Shown: positions 8,358 to 18,172, numbered from the stretch's first letter. The stretch is DNA of 64,000 nucleotides from Bacteroidetes Order II. bacterium (GCA_016788705.1 JAEUSQ010000053.1:1-64000); one strand, 5' to 3'. A program made the numbers and translations. Notes: a model not told the origin generated them from the letters alone.

Positions 8358-9404
8358 ATGCCCACTCGTGCAGCCAAGTACGGATTGGTTTACATAACCC
8401 CAGCCGTGGTTATGTATTCACTTTGGTCGGCAGATTGGAGATCGTTTCTTGCCGTCTTTACGCTTTTCGGGATTATCCCATTTTTAGAATTATTCACCAA
8501 GGGTTCTACCGCCAATTTATCGGCAATAGAGGAGGAACTGGCCCGGCAAGACCGTAGCTACGATTTTCTGCTGTATGGTCTTGTTCCCGTTCAATACCTG
8601 ATTTTGGGGTATTTTTTGTTCCAGATCAGTCAAGAAGCGCTTCCACTCCATGCCCAAATCGGGATGATGACGGCGTTTGGGATGGCGTGTGGGGTTTTGG
8701 GAATCAATGCCGCACATGAACTGGGCCATCGTAGCACACGATACGAGCAATTCATGAGCAAGGCCCTTTTGCTCACCACGCTCTACATGCACTTTTATAT
8801 TGAGCACAACCGAGGCCACCATAAAAACGTCTCCACCGACGAAGATCCGGCCTCTAGCAAATATGGCGAATCGGTGTATGCGTTTTACGTTCGTACTATC
8901 TGGGGTAGTTGGATTTCGGCATGGCAATTGGAAGCGGGCCGGTTAACAAAGTTAAAACGTGGATTCTGGACTTGGCACAACGAGATGTTACGTTTTCAGG
9001 TGATTCAGTTTTGTTTATTAGGTTTGATTTATGGATATTTTGGCCTGCCGACCTTGCTTTGGTTTTTAGGCGGGGCAACCATTGGCTGTTTACTCCTCGA
9101 AACCGTCAACTATATTGAACATTACGGACTCCGCCGAAGAAAATCCGGTCATCGCTATGAAAAAGTCTTACCCATCCATTCGTGGAATTCCAACCATCCT
9201 ATTGGGCGTTTGGTATTATTGGAGCTATCCCGCCATTCCGATCATCACTATGTTGCCAGCCGGAAATACCAACTCTTACGACACTTCAATGATAGCCCGC
9301 AAATGCCGACCGGATACCCAGGTATGATGCTCTTGGCCTTGATACCGCCCCTTTGGTTTTATGTCATGCACCGCGAAATGGAAAATCTGAATCATCAAAA
9401 ATAA
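8358..9404 (+). CDS. alkB: AlkB-type membrane di-iron hydroxylase (alkane 1-monooxygenase family)
   Basis: A 348-residue inner-membrane protein with about six hydrophobic segments and the full set of histidine boxes of membrane fatty-acid desaturases/hydroxylases in the AlkB arrangement: H120-ELG-H124, H150-NRG-HH155, H255 in NYIEHYG, and H293-SDHH297 followed by YQLLRHF. NYIEHYGL is specific to the AlkB/XylM group. It would insert oxygen into the terminal carbon of alkanes or related hydrophobic chains, with electrons from rubredoxin or ferredoxin. No rubredoxin or reductase gene lies next to it, so the donor must be encoded elsewhere. The ATG at 8358 (MPTRAAKYG) is preferred to a TTG at 8337, which would lie next to the terminator. 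Confidence 0.9.
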   Translation: MPTRAAKYGLVYITPAVVMYSLWSADWRSFLAVFTLFGIIPFLELFTKGSTANLSAIEEELARQDRSYDFLLYGLVPVQYLILGYFLFQISQEALPLHAQIGMMTAFGMACGVLGINAAHELGHRSTRYEQFMSKALLLTTLYMHFYIEHNRGHHKNVSTDEDPASSKYGESVYAFYVRTIWGSWISAWQLEAGRLTKLKRGFWTWHNEMLRFQVIQFCLLGLIYGYFGLPTLLWFLGGATIGCLLLETVNYIEHYGLRRRKSGHRYEKVLPIHSWNSNHPIGRLVLLELSRHSDHHYVASRKYQLLRHFNDSPQMPTGYPGMMLLALIPPLWFYVMHREMENLNHQK

Positions 9405-9606
9405 GGGAGCTGGGCCGTTGATTGGTTTTTAGCTAAACTTAACCATTGGATTTTCAACTTAGCTCTTCCCTTTTCAAAAGGGTACGTAATTTACCTATAC
9501 GTCGTCCCTACGTTCCCTTACAGCGTTTCAATTTTCATTTCCTATACTACTTTTTGAAGAGACGTCAGGTCTCTCCGTCATTCAACATCCTACAAAATAA
9601 AACATT

Positions 9607-10590
9607 ATGGAACCAAATATAAATCATACAGAAAGCATACAAATCAATGGGACACCAGAAATCTCTTTTCAGTTGGAAGGCGATCAACTGGTTTCTGCCA
9701 TAGATACCCCTGAGGAAGCCCTTACTCCTGCTTTTTGGGATGAGAAAATCTCTTTACGGGAATTGCGAAACCTAAGAGACAAAGGACAATTAGAATCTTT
9801 TTTAACCAATCCAAATGCAAATGCCAAACGGATTCTGACAGACATTAAATATGAAGCAGAATTAGAGCGGCTCCAAATTGAATTGGTGAAAATGCAACGC
9901 TGGGTTCAAGACCAAGGCATCCGTCTCGCCATCTTGTTCGAAGGGCGTGATGCCGCTGGAAAAGGGGGAACCATCCGACGGTTTACCGAGCATCTAAATC
10001 CGCGTGCCATGCGGGTAGTCGCCCTAAACAAACCCACCGAAGAAGAGCGTGGTCAGTGGTATTTTCAACGATATGTACGACAAATCCCTAACCGTGGCGA
10101 GATTGTGTTTTTTGACCGGAGTTGGTACAATCGTGCGGTGGTAGAACCCGTCAATGGTTTTTGTAATCAAAAGCAATATGACATCTTTATGCAACAAGTG
10201 CCTGAATTTGAGCACATGCTTTACGAAGATGGGTTATTGCTTATCAAGTTCTGGTTTTCTATTACGAAAGAAGAGCAACTCAAGCGGTTCCAATCACGGA
10301 TGATCAATCCTTTAAAACAATGGAAGATTAGTCCGGTGGACATGAAGGCCCAAGAGCAATGGGAAGCCTATACAAAGTATAAAGAACTAATGTTTAGCAA
10401 AACGCATAATTCCTTTAGCCCTTGGATGATTGTGAAGGCCAATAGCAAGCAAAAGGCACGCTTAGAAAGTATCCGCTATGCACTTTCTATTTTACCATAT
10501 GCCGGAAAGGAAGACGCTGTTACGTCGTTAATTCCCGATCCGAACATCATTACGCGCTACCATCGCCGTGTTCGTCAACTTGACCATTGA
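9607..10590 (+). CDS. ppk2: polyphosphate kinase 2 (PPK2)
   Basis: A 327-residue cytoplasmic P-loop kinase that moves phosphate between polyphosphate and nucleotides. It has the Walker A motif G113-RDAAGKGG121 and the lid and Walker B region EIVFFDRSWYNRAVVEPV; both are diagnostic for PPK2. The single kinase domain, about 230 residues, with an N-terminal extension of about 85 residues fits class I enzymes (NDP to NTP), though the class cannot be fixed by eye. The ATG at 9607 follows an AT-rich leader. The 200 bases upstream hold no other gene. Confidence 0.92.
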   Translation: MEPNINHTESIQINGTPEISFQLEGDQLVSAIDTPEEALTPAFWDEKISLRELRNLRDKGQLESFLTNPNANAKRILTDIKYEAELERLQIELVKMQRWVQDQGIRLAILFEGRDAAGKGGTIRRFTEHLNPRAMRVVALNKPTEEERGQWYFQRYVRQIPNRGEIVFFDRSWYNRAVVEPVNGFCNQKQYDIFMQQVPEFEHMLYEDGLLLIKFWFSITKEEQLKRFQSRMINPLKQWKISPVDMKAQEQWEAYTKYKELMFSKTHNSFSPWMIVKANSKQKARLESIRYALSILPYAGKEDAVTSLIPDPNIITRYHRRVRQLDH

Positions 10591-10667
10591 GGGCAATCAA
10601 AATATCGTTATTCGCAGATTATAGATTACAGAAATTATCGAGACGAAGGCGCATTTGATGATTTTCA

Positions 10668-11513
10668 CTATAGATGGGTTTTGGCATACCGAACGGTTCT
10701 TGCAATGACGTTTTCCAATGTTGGAGGTAGCGGAACGGCTTGCGGAAACGAGCCGCCCAAGCCATGTTGACCAGCCGCTTTTAGCAAGATTGGTTGTTGT
10801 GCGGCCATGTTGTATAAATAAACGGCATGTGCAAACGGAACCACATTGTCGTCTTCCGCATGTACAATCAGCCACGGTAGCGCGGTAAGTTGTTGGGCCC
10901 GCTTGGGCAGATCTAATCGTTCCTTGTGGGCCAATGCATCGTCATACAGGATTTTTCCCATACGCATTTTTTGACCCGTTCGGTCGTTCATGATTTCGGT
11001 AAATCCCTTTTCTGTCCAATCTTGGATCATATTAGGTTTAAACCGCTGGAAAAAATCAGCGATACTGTTCCATGTAACCAAGCATTTTAAAGCATCGGTT
11101 TGCTCGGCAGCCGTAATAATCGCAATGCCTCCGCCACGGGAATGCCCCATCAAGCCAATGCGTTGTGCATCCAATTGTCCGCGCCCCACCAAGCCATTTC
11201 GGATGGCGGCGAGCATATCAGCCACATCACTTAGTTCACGAGAAAGGGTATTTTGCTCGAACAAGTCGAGGCGCGTAAATTCCGTCATATTTTCCGCGCC
11301 CATGCCATTAAACGACAGGTTGAAGGCAATAGACGCAATGCCCTCTTCAGCGAGCCTTTCAGCCAGAAAGGGCCAAAACCCCCAATCTTTGAACCCTTTA
11401 ATGCCATGTACAAAGACCAAAACAGGGAAAGGCCCAAAGCCATCGGGGAGGGTCATATCCCCAAAGAGGGTGTCTCCACTACGGTTGGATAGTTTAAAAG
11501 GATATCGGTGCAT
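10668..11513 (-). CDS. alpha/beta hydrolase, dienelactone-hydrolase/acyl-esterase-like
   Basis: A 281-residue cytoplasmic hydrolase with no signal peptide. The fold is visible from VLVFVHGIKGFKDWG (oxyanion-hole HG), the nucleophile elbow GHSRGGG, the acid loop HAEDDNVVP and the catalytic His in AGQHGLGG near the end. The substrate is unknown; the family includes esterases and dienelactone hydrolases. It follows dsbD by 12 bases on the same strand, so the two are probably cotranscribed from 13.9 kb. Confidence 0.85.
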   Translation of the reverse strand: MHRYPFKLSNRSGDTLFGDMTLPDGFGPFPVLVFVHGIKGFKDWGFWPFLAERLAEEGIASIAFNLSFNGMGAENMTEFTRLDLFEQNTLSRELSDVADMLAAIRNGLVGRGQLDAQRIGLMGHSRGGGIAIITAAEQTDALKCLVTWNSIADFFQRFKPNMIQDWTEKGFTEIMNDRTGQKMRMGKILYDDALAHKERLDLPKRAQQLTALPWLIVHAEDDNVVPFAHAVYLYNMAAQQPILLKAAGQHGLGGSFPQAVPLPPTLENVIARTVRYAKTHL

Positions 11514-11525
11514 GGTATTTATCAG

Positions 11526-13898
11526 TCAAGAAGAACGCGCAGAGATTCCGTCTAAGAATGCCACAAAGGTGGACAAATCGGCGAGGCCATTCCACTGCCG
11601 AAGCAGTTTTCCATCGGGTGTTACGATGGCGTAGGTGGGCAAGGCAACCGTTCCCGTCATGGCCAATTGGTATTCTTGCATCATTGGTCCTTCGGCATCA
11701 TCATCGGTATAAAGACGGAGGAGGACAAATTTTTCCTTTAATCGCTGCTCGACGACAGGTTGAGGAAATACACTGGCCTCCATTTGCCGGCAATTGGTAC
11801 AGGTATAACCCGTAAAATCAATAAAAACGGGCTTTCCGGTTGTCTTTGCCAATCTAAAGGCCTCCCATTTGGCTTTTTCGGCAGGATGACGATCATTCCC
11901 AATCCATCCATGAACATCTTTAAGCGATGCTGTTTTTGCGGTTTGGGTATTTTTTTCTGTTGATACAAAAGCCGGAGGCAAATACGGATCAAAAATCGGA
12001 AGGGCCGCCCCATTGATACCCGAAAACAAATAGACCGAAAGCCCAGTAAAAGCCAAGGCTCCCGCCCAACGAAAAGCAGAAATACGTTCACCTATTTGGG
12101 CATGAGGTAAACGTAACCAGCCCATTAAAAACAAAGCGGTCAGCAAGAAGATAATACCGGCCAAAACAATGGCCAGTGGGCGTGAAAGCCAGAACGTACC
12201 CCAAACCAAATCTGCATTCGACAAAAACTTGATGGCTGCAGCCAATTCCACAAAACCGAGAACCACTTTTACGGTATTCATCCATGAACCCGATTTGGGC
12301 AAAGCCGTTAGCCAATTCGGGAACATTGCAAACAAGACGAAGGGTAATGCAAAAGTGATGCTAAACGCCAACATTCCTAAGATAGGCCACGACCAATTGC
12401 CTTGCGTGGTGGCTGCCAACAAGCCACCAACAAAGGGAACCGTACAGGAAAACGAAACCAACGTGAGGGTAAAACCCATAAATATCAACCCCAAATAACC
12501 TTTATTTTCATTCCCTTTTTGATTAAAATAATTAAGCAAGCCATTTGGAATGGTGAGTTCATAAAATCCCAATAACGAGAACGCAAATGCCATAAATACC
12601 AAGCCAATAAAGAGGTTTACCCACGGATTGGCTGCAATGGTTTGTGCACCAGCAGCACCCGAAATAGCGGCCATCAACAATCCCAATCCCGTAAAAGTGC
12701 CGACTATCGCCAAGCCATAAACCAAGGCAGATCTAACCGCATTTTGGGTACGATGTGTAAAATAAGAGACTGTAAGCGGAATCATGGGGAAAACACATGG
12801 GGTCAACAAAGCCGCGAGTGCTGCCCCAATAGCCAAAAAGAGAAAGGCCCATAAGCCGCCCGACTTGGCCTGCTTTAAGGCGTCGGTAGCCATTACCCCC
12901 GCTCCACCTCCTCGGTTTTCGTCTGTACCCTCACCCAAAGCGGCCCCCTTTTGCCTGTAGATCGGAAGGCTTACACTAAAATCAGATTGCCGAGGTACGC
13001 ACACGGTGGCATTACAGATCATGTACTTTATTTTCCCCACCAAATGTACATCCCCTTTTACTTCATCTGGTATCCGGAGAAATGCCGTAAACTGCGCTTT
13101 TTCTGTCCACTGACGCACGTTTGATTTAAACACAGTGTCATACGCTTCTTTCCCGTCAAAGGGCCGCAATGCACCTTCCACCTTGGCCCCCACAGGCTGG
13201 CGGAGGTCCAATCGGAGTGGATTTCCGGCAGGCGAGTCGGGGGTGTACAGTTTCCAATTTTCTGGAATAACGGCTTTAAAATCCACTTGTAATAACCCAC
13301 CACGCGCCACCGAGGTATTGGCCAATTGCCAAGTCCAACGAATTTCTGGAATGGGAACAGGGCGGGTAAGAGAATCCTGAACGATTGATTTATTGCTCGA
13401 CGCCTTGTTGTCTGTATTAAGGTTAGGCAGCGGTGCCACTTCTACATTCGTCATCAACAGTATTTTCTTTACAGGCAAACAAAGGCGATCGTCACAAGAC
13501 ATAAACGCCACTTCTGCCGATAGGGCGTGTACACCCGCAGGCGCATCGGGTGCAATGTACAGTACCCCTTCTATGTATGCGGTTTTATCCCATTGCAACA
13601 CATCAGACTCAAAGTTCGGATCATACATTTTTTCTTCACCCCGCTGTATAAATCCCCCTTTTTGTACAAAAAACGATGGCAATTTGGTAAACTTTACGGA
13701 AAGGGGCCGCCCCGCAGGCGAACCCATTGCATAAACATGCCACCCGTCTTCGATGTGTCCGATAATCTGAATCCGCACCTCATTTCCTGCTGAAACACGG
13801 TATTTTTCCGGTGTAAGTTCCCAAGTAACCACCGATGTTTGTGCGAGCAAAAAAGGTATATGCACCAACCAACTTAATAACCAAAAAATGGATTTCAT
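11526..13898 (-). CDS. dsbD: thiol:disulfide interchange protein DsbD
   Basis: A 790-residue inner-membrane protein that passes electrons from cytoplasmic thioredoxin to periplasmic thiol proteins. A signal peptide (ending LLAQ) is followed by two DsbD-alpha/DsbC-like beta domains (about residues 20-310), an eight-segment membrane domain (about 345-620) with the redox Cys pair C368 (LTPCVFP) and C485 (FSCTVPF), and a C-terminal thioredoxin domain with C700-TN-C703. All key cysteines are present. A tandem duplication of the N-terminal domain is visible as two PAGxPL-type segments (SPAGRPLSVKF and SPAGNPLRLDL). Confidence 0.93.
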   Translation of the reverse strand: MKSIFWLLSWLVHIPFLLAQTSVVTWELTPEKYRVSAGNEVRIQIIGHIEDGWHVYAMGSPAGRPLSVKFTKLPSFFVQKGGFIQRGEEKMYDPNFESDVLQWDKTAYIEGVLYIAPDAPAGVHALSAEVAFMSCDDRLCLPVKKILLMTNVEVAPLPNLNTDNKASSNKSIVQDSLTRPVPIPEIRWTWQLANTSVARGGLLQVDFKAVIPENWKLYTPDSPAGNPLRLDLRQPVGAKVEGALRPFDGKEAYDTVFKSNVRQWTEKAQFTAFLRIPDEVKGDVHLVGKIKYMICNATVCVPRQSDFSVSLPIYRQKGAALGEGTDENRGGGAGVMATDALKQAKSGGLWAFLFLAIGAALAALLTPCVFPMIPLTVSYFTHRTQNAVRSALVYGLAIVGTFTGLGLLMAAISGAAGAQTIAANPWVNLFIGLVFMAFAFSLLGFYELTIPNGLLNYFNQKGNENKGYLGLIFMGFTLTLVSFSCTVPFVGGLLAATTQGNWSWPILGMLAFSITFALPFVLFAMFPNWLTALPKSGSWMNTVKVVLGFVELAAAIKFLSNADLVWGTFWLSRPLAIVLAGIIFLLTALFLMGWLRLPHAQIGERISAFRWAGALAFTGLSVYLFSGINGAALPIFDPYLPPAFVSTEKNTQTAKTASLKDVHGWIGNDRHPAEKAKWEAFRLAKTTGKPVFIDFTGYTCTNCRQMEASVFPQPVVEQRLKEKFVLLRLYTDDDAEGPMMQEYQLAMTGTVALPTYAIVTPDGKLLRQWNGLADLSTFVAFLDGISARSS

Positions 13899-13992
13899 AT
13901 AAACAGGACGGGTTTAATTAAAGGATGTACAACCCAAAGTATTGTAGATGGTTGCCAATCTTGCAATTCTTGATCACTTGTTCTAACAAGTT

Positions 13993-15063
13993 CTATGCTC
14001 CCCATGAAAATCGCCAGAGGGTTTGTTGCTGATAAACCTCCCCCGGAAGCAAAAAGATGGAGGGAAAATGGGGTTGATTCGGGGAGTCGGGGAAATATTG
14101 GGTTTCGAGACAAATTCCTGCACGCCTGATATAAGGAATTGCTCCACGGCCTTTTTGGGAACCGTCCAAAAAATTGCCCGAATAACATTGCACAGCGGGA
14201 TAGGTTGTAAAGACATCCAAGGATCGTCCGGAAGATTTTTCCCGCAATGTAGCGGCCAAACAAGGCGTGTAAGACTCTTCCTCCAAAACAAAACAATGGT
14301 CTAATCCGCCCGCCTGCTGTAATTGGGGGTTCGGTACGTCCATCTTTTTGGCCAATTTACGGGGCTTCATAAAATCAAAAGGCGTATTGTACACCGGATC
14401 AAAGGAACCTTGCGGGACATAGGCTTCGCTCATGGGCAGGTAATATGCCGCACGAATAAAAAGTTTGTGGGATTCTATGCCCGTTGCGCCCCCGTCCTTT
14501 AAATTAAAATACGTGTGGTTGGTTAGGTTGAGGGGTGTTTCCTGATCGGTCATTGCTTCATAATGAATTTGGAGTGTTTTGCCACACAAGGTATAACGAA
14601 CCGAAGCCGTTACATTTCCAGGATAGCCTTCGGTTCCATCTTTGCACGTATGACAGAACACCACGCCCGAAGAATGATTGGTTTCAAAAGGATAGGCGTC
14701 CCAGAGGACACGGCTCCAGCCCTTTTCACCGCCGTGTAGATGATGCAGCCCCGCATTACGCCCTAACTGATACCGCTTTCCATTTTTCCAATAACGGGCA
14801 TCCTTGATTCGTCCAGCGACCCTCCCAATGGTGGCCCCAAGGTAAAACGGATCTTGCATATACCCCTCTAACGTATCATACCCCAAAACAACATCACCCA
14901 CGTCTTGGTTGCAATCGGGCATTTGTATTTGCAACACCGTTGCCCCCCAATTACATAAAGCAACCTCAATTCCATAAGGCGATGTCAATACAAAGCGGTA
15001 CACCGACCTTCCATCGGGCAAAGTACCAAAAACCGACGTAGTAAGGCGTTCTTGTTCGTTCAT
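13993..15063 (-). CDS. galM: galactose mutarotase (aldose 1-epimerase)
   Basis: A 356-residue cytoplasmic enzyme that interconverts alpha and beta aldohexoses. Family landmarks in order are GATVLQIQMPD, NRVAGRI-like IGRVAGRIKDA, HHLHGGEKGW (substrate loop), NHTYFNL with the catalytic acid His, GLDHCFVL, and the catalytic base Glu in CLETQYFPDSPNQPHFPS. Length is normal for GalM. It lies about 95 bases upstream of dsbD on the same strand; functional linkage is not evident. Confidence 0.93.
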   Translation of the reverse strand: MNEQERLTTSVFGTLPDGRSVYRFVLTSPYGIEVALCNWGATVLQIQMPDCNQDVGDVVLGYDTLEGYMQDPFYLGATIGRVAGRIKDARYWKNGKRYQLGRNAGLHHLHGGEKGWSRVLWDAYPFETNHSSGVVFCHTCKDGTEGYPGNVTASVRYTLCGKTLQIHYEAMTDQETPLNLTNHTYFNLKDGGATGIESHKLFIRAAYYLPMSEAYVPQGSFDPVYNTPFDFMKPRKLAKKMDVPNPQLQQAGGLDHCFVLEEESYTPCLAATLREKSSGRSLDVFTTYPAVQCYSGNFLDGSQKGRGAIPYIRRAGICLETQYFPDSPNQPHFPSIFLLPGEVYQQQTLWRFSWGA

Positions 15064-15178
15064 TGTTTCTTTGCTTTAATTTTTCATTACGCCCCGAAAC
15101 CCATTTGGTTCTTCATTTGGAATCCTCATTTTCCCCAATTAGCTTTCTTTGGAACCCTTTTCACCGATCTTTAAACTG

Positions 15179-16510
15179 ATGAAACGTTTTTTTTATGTCT
15201 TTCTTTGGATTTGTTGGGTGCCCTTTTCTTTTTCCCAACCCCATTCCACAAAAGCCGAGCAAACCCTACACCGCACCTTGATGCACCAAAGTGTGCATGC
15301 TTTGACGGAGACCATCGTACATGATATTCTCTCGCCCCCCGTCGCCAGCAGGGTTTATGCGTACACAATGACCGCACTTTATGAAGGCATTCATCGCCAA
15401 GACCCAACGTATCGTAGCTTATATGGGCAACTGGGTTCATTTCCCGAAATGCCGCAACCAGAGCCGGGCAAAACATATCATTGGCTTTTGGTAGGAACAC
15501 AGGCATTTTTTGAAACTGCCGGAAAATTTGTTTTTTCCACTACAATGCTTGCAGAAAAGCGCCAAACCGCGATGTCGGCATTTGAAAAACTAAATATCCC
15601 GCCCGAAGTAGCCGCACGATCTACACAATTGGGCAATGCCATTGCCGCGAGAGTGGTGGCATGGTCTAAAACCGATCAATACGCCCAAACCCGCTCTATG
15701 CGTCGGTACGATGTAAAAAAGGGCGAAGATAAATGGCAACCAACGCCCCCAAATTACATGGCGGCATTAGAGCCGAATTGGAGCAAGATACGTCCATTTG
15801 TGATGGATTCAAGCGCCCAATTTAGGGTAGAAGGCCCACCCAAATTTGATATGACGCCAGGATCCAAATACCACACCGAATTGATGCGGGTATATCAGAC
15901 CACGAAAACCCTAACGGCAGAACAAAAGTGGATCGCCGACTTTTGGGACGATAGTCCTGCAACCACACAATACCAAGGCCATCTTGCAATCACCATAAAA
16001 AAAATATCCCCACCCGCCCATTGGATTGGCATCACCGAGATGGCAACCAATACAAAAAAAAGTTCGCCGGTTCAAACTGCTGAAGCGTATTGCATGGTTT
16101 CGCTGGCCCTCGCCGATGGCTTCATTGCTGCTTGGGAACAAAAGTATGCCGATGAATTTGTCCGCCCGATCACGGTGATTCGGAAGTACATAGATCCTGA
16201 GTGGCGACCCATGCTCGAAACCCCACCTTTTCCGGAACATACCAGTGGTCATAGTGTCATTTCGATGGCCGCCGCTACTGTATTGGCCCATTTCTTTGGC
16301 AATAAATTCCGCTTTACGGACCGATCCGAGGAGAGCTATGGGATCAAGCCACGCACCTTTCGTTCCTTCGAGGAAGCCGCTACCGAAGCTGGGATGAGTA
16401 GGCTTTATGGGGGCATCCACTACTTGCACGCCCTTGTTCTCGGCAAGCACCAAGGTGCATTGGTCGGAAAAAACGTGTACACCCGTATTCAGTTGCGAAA
16501 GTCCAAATAA
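15179..16510 (+). CDS. secreted vanadium-dependent haloperoxidase/PAP2-superfamily protein
   Basis: A 444-residue exported protein; the start at 15179 gives the signal peptide MKRFFYVFLWICWVPFSFSQ. The three vanadate/phosphate-binding blocks of this superfamily are present: KYADEFVRPITVIRKY (Lys and Arg), PEHTSGHSVISMAAA with S356-G-H358, and SRLYGGIHYLHALVLGKHQG (Arg and His). The spacing and the long helical N-terminal half fit vanadium-dependent haloperoxidase homologues rather than small PAP2 lipid phosphatases. Whether it halogenates or is a phosphatase cannot be decided. The downstream gene encodes a CXXCH lipoprotein 138 bases away. Confidence 0.85.
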   Translation: MKRFFYVFLWICWVPFSFSQPHSTKAEQTLHRTLMHQSVHALTETIVHDILSPPVASRVYAYTMTALYEGIHRQDPTYRSLYGQLGSFPEMPQPEPGKTYHWLLVGTQAFFETAGKFVFSTTMLAEKRQTAMSAFEKLNIPPEVAARSTQLGNAIAARVVAWSKTDQYAQTRSMRRYDVKKGEDKWQPTPPNYMAALEPNWSKIRPFVMDSSAQFRVEGPPKFDMTPGSKYHTELMRVYQTTKTLTAEQKWIADFWDDSPATTQYQGHLAITIKKISPPAHWIGITEMATNTKKSSPVQTAEAYCMVSLALADGFIAAWEQKYADEFVRPITVIRKYIDPEWRPMLETPPFPEHTSGHSVISMAAATVLAHFFGNKFRFTDRSEESYGIKPRTFRSFEEAATEAGMSRLYGGIHYLHALVLGKHQGALVGKNVYTRIQLRKSK

Positions 16511-16598
16511 GGGTATTAGACGCCAAGACAACCGATGGTCGCTGCTGTTCGGTCTGTGTTTCATCATTTCCCCCACATTCTTATAGGGGTTATTGCAT

Positions 16599-16606
16599 TA
16601 TCTTGC
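16599..16606 (+). promoter_or_regulatory. TATCTTGC element upstream of the CXXCH lipoprotein gene
   Basis: TATCTTGC lies 42 bases before the ATG at 16649. The identical octamer precedes the quinone oxidoreductase (25294) and hutH (27063) genes, and a close match (TATCCTG) precedes aspS (20415). It resembles the Bacteroidota -7 element TANNTTTG and may be the local -7 box. Confidence 0.35.
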
Positions 16607-16648
16607 AGTTCCCTGCCCACAGATCATCACATACCATACATCATACCG

Positions 16649-17587
16649 ATGAAAAAAGTTATTATCGTTTGGCTTTTTTGGGCAATGATAAGCGGCTGTT
16701 CACCCACATCCGATCCCGATTTACTGCCCGTTAGCCTAAACAAGTCCGATCAAGAACGTTTATTATTGTTTTATCTTGGTGGGTATGCCGCCCCCGAAGG
16801 CCAAGATCCAATTAAAGCCGGGATTCTGGTGAAAGACGGAACGGCCTTCTTTATCCGGAAGTCAGCCCTTAAAGCCGTTTCTCCTGAGGCAGCCGCCCAA
16901 CTGCCAGCGGATAAAATGGACTGGAACGGCCTAAAATCTTGGGTTGCGGCCACCTATAACCGCGCCAGAAATATGCCTGTGTCACTTTCATTATTTTTAC
17001 AGCAAGATTCGTATAAACAAGGCTTTAGACTATCTGTTTCGGGGGTCATGACCACTGCCATACGAGATGTCTATGTGCCTGAATCTGCGATCCGAACAGC
17101 ACTCACTTCGTACAAAGAAAATGGTGAAAAAATTTTGTATCCTGTGGGAACTACCTTTGTTGGCGAACACCGCGAAGACGGAAAGTGGGTAGAAACCACG
17201 GTAATGAAAAAGCGCCAAGATGGCTTTTGGGATTATTGGGTATATGATCAAGCGGGCAAGTTGGCAGAACAAACACTGGCCAAACCACAAACTTTAAAAT
17301 CGCCCGTGCAATGTGTGGGTTGTCATTTTGGTTCTCGACAATTCGAACCCCACAAAAGTTTTCCCAATGCCGCCCCTTTAGGGCCTAATGGCACCAAGCG
17401 GGAGGTTTATCTAAATGGTAAAAAGATTCCAGTAGCTTTGGTAACCCATTTTAGGGAACATGCCAAACGCAGCGATACCATCTTAGGCCCCTATGCCACC
17501 CTCTTTGTATCCGAGCTATTGGAAAAACGGCAAACTGGAACTGCGTCAGAAGAGGATATATCTTTGATTAATTCTTTGGGCTTTTAG
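16649..17587 (+). CDS. lipoprotein with a CXXCH haem-binding motif, function unknown
   Basis: A 312-residue lipoprotein; MKKVIIVWLFWAMISGC ends in a lipobox (ISGC). One c-type haem motif, C222-VG-C225-H226, lies in a KSPVQCVGCHFGSRQFEP context, and the C-terminal part resembles cytochrome-like proteins with EEDISLINSLGF at the end. The middle (YPVGTTFVGEHREDGKWVET) looks like the 'cytochrome P460-like' beta region with a redox-linked WVYD. An upstream in-frame start at 16535 would add residues without a signal peptide and is rejected. It probably sits in the periplasm and may serve electron transfer; partner unknown. Confidence 0.7.
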   Translation: MKKVIIVWLFWAMISGCSPTSDPDLLPVSLNKSDQERLLLFYLGGYAAPEGQDPIKAGILVKDGTAFFIRKSALKAVSPEAAAQLPADKMDWNGLKSWVAATYNRARNMPVSLSLFLQQDSYKQGFRLSVSGVMTTAIRDVYVPESAIRTALTSYKENGEKILYPVGTTFVGEHREDGKWVETTVMKKRQDGFWDYWVYDQAGKLAEQTLAKPQTLKSPVQCVGCHFGSRQFEPHKSFPNAAPLGPNGTKREVYLNGKKIPVALVTHFREHAKRSDTILGPYATLFVSELLEKRQTGTASEEDISLINSLGF

Positions 17588-17605
17588 ATTTTTATCCATT
17601 ACAAC

Positions 17606-18172
17606 ATGACCCATTTTCAGGCCCCTATTCGTCCCGCACGGATGGACGAAGTACACATACTTAATGACTTAATTGCACATTCTACCCGCATTTTACAGGC
17701 CCCTTATTATACCGATCGGCAGTTGGAAGGTGCTATCGGAACGGTATTTGGTGCAGATTCTCAGCTGATTCTGGATGGAACTTATTACGTGGTTGAAAAT
17801 GAAGGGCTTGTCGTTGCCTGTGGTGGGTGGTCTGGCCGAAAAACATTGTTCGGGAGCGACCATGCAACCCACCGCGAAGACGGGGAATGGATGGATCCAC
17901 AAACCGAAGCTGCTCGGATCCGTGCCTTTTTTGTTCATCCAGCTTGGGCGCGGATGGGAATAGGCGGGCAATTATTGGCGTGGTGCGAACTAAAGGCATT
18001 TGAGGCGGGATTCCGCAGGTTTTCCCTCGGGGCCACTTTGGCGGGCGTTCCGTTATATGCACGGCACGGTTATCACGAGACCAACAACATTCGTGTACCC
18101 TTGCCCAATGGAGAGAAGCTTCCGGTGGTTTTGATGGAAAAAAACCTTATACACAAAACCCTTACGCCTTAA
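17606..18172 (+). CDS. GNAT-family N-acetyltransferase
   Basis: A 188-residue cytoplasmic protein. The acetyl-CoA-binding signature is RIRAFFVHPAWARMGIGGQL (beta4, then the R/Q-x-x-G-x-G/A loop as RMGIGG), followed by the alpha3 helix and a beta5 segment FSLGATLAGVPLYARHGY. The substrate is unknown. It follows the CXXCH lipoprotein gene by 18 bases and overlaps the convergent DinB-like gene by 11 bases at the 3' end. Confidence 0.88.
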   Translation: MTHFQAPIRPARMDEVHILNDLIAHSTRILQAPYYTDRQLEGAIGTVFGADSQLILDGTYYVVENEGLVVACGGWSGRKTLFGSDHATHREDGEWMDPQTEAARIRAFFVHPAWARMGIGGQLLAWCELKAFEAGFRRFSLGATLAGVPLYARHGYHETNNIRVPLPNGEKLPVVLMEKNLIHKTLTP

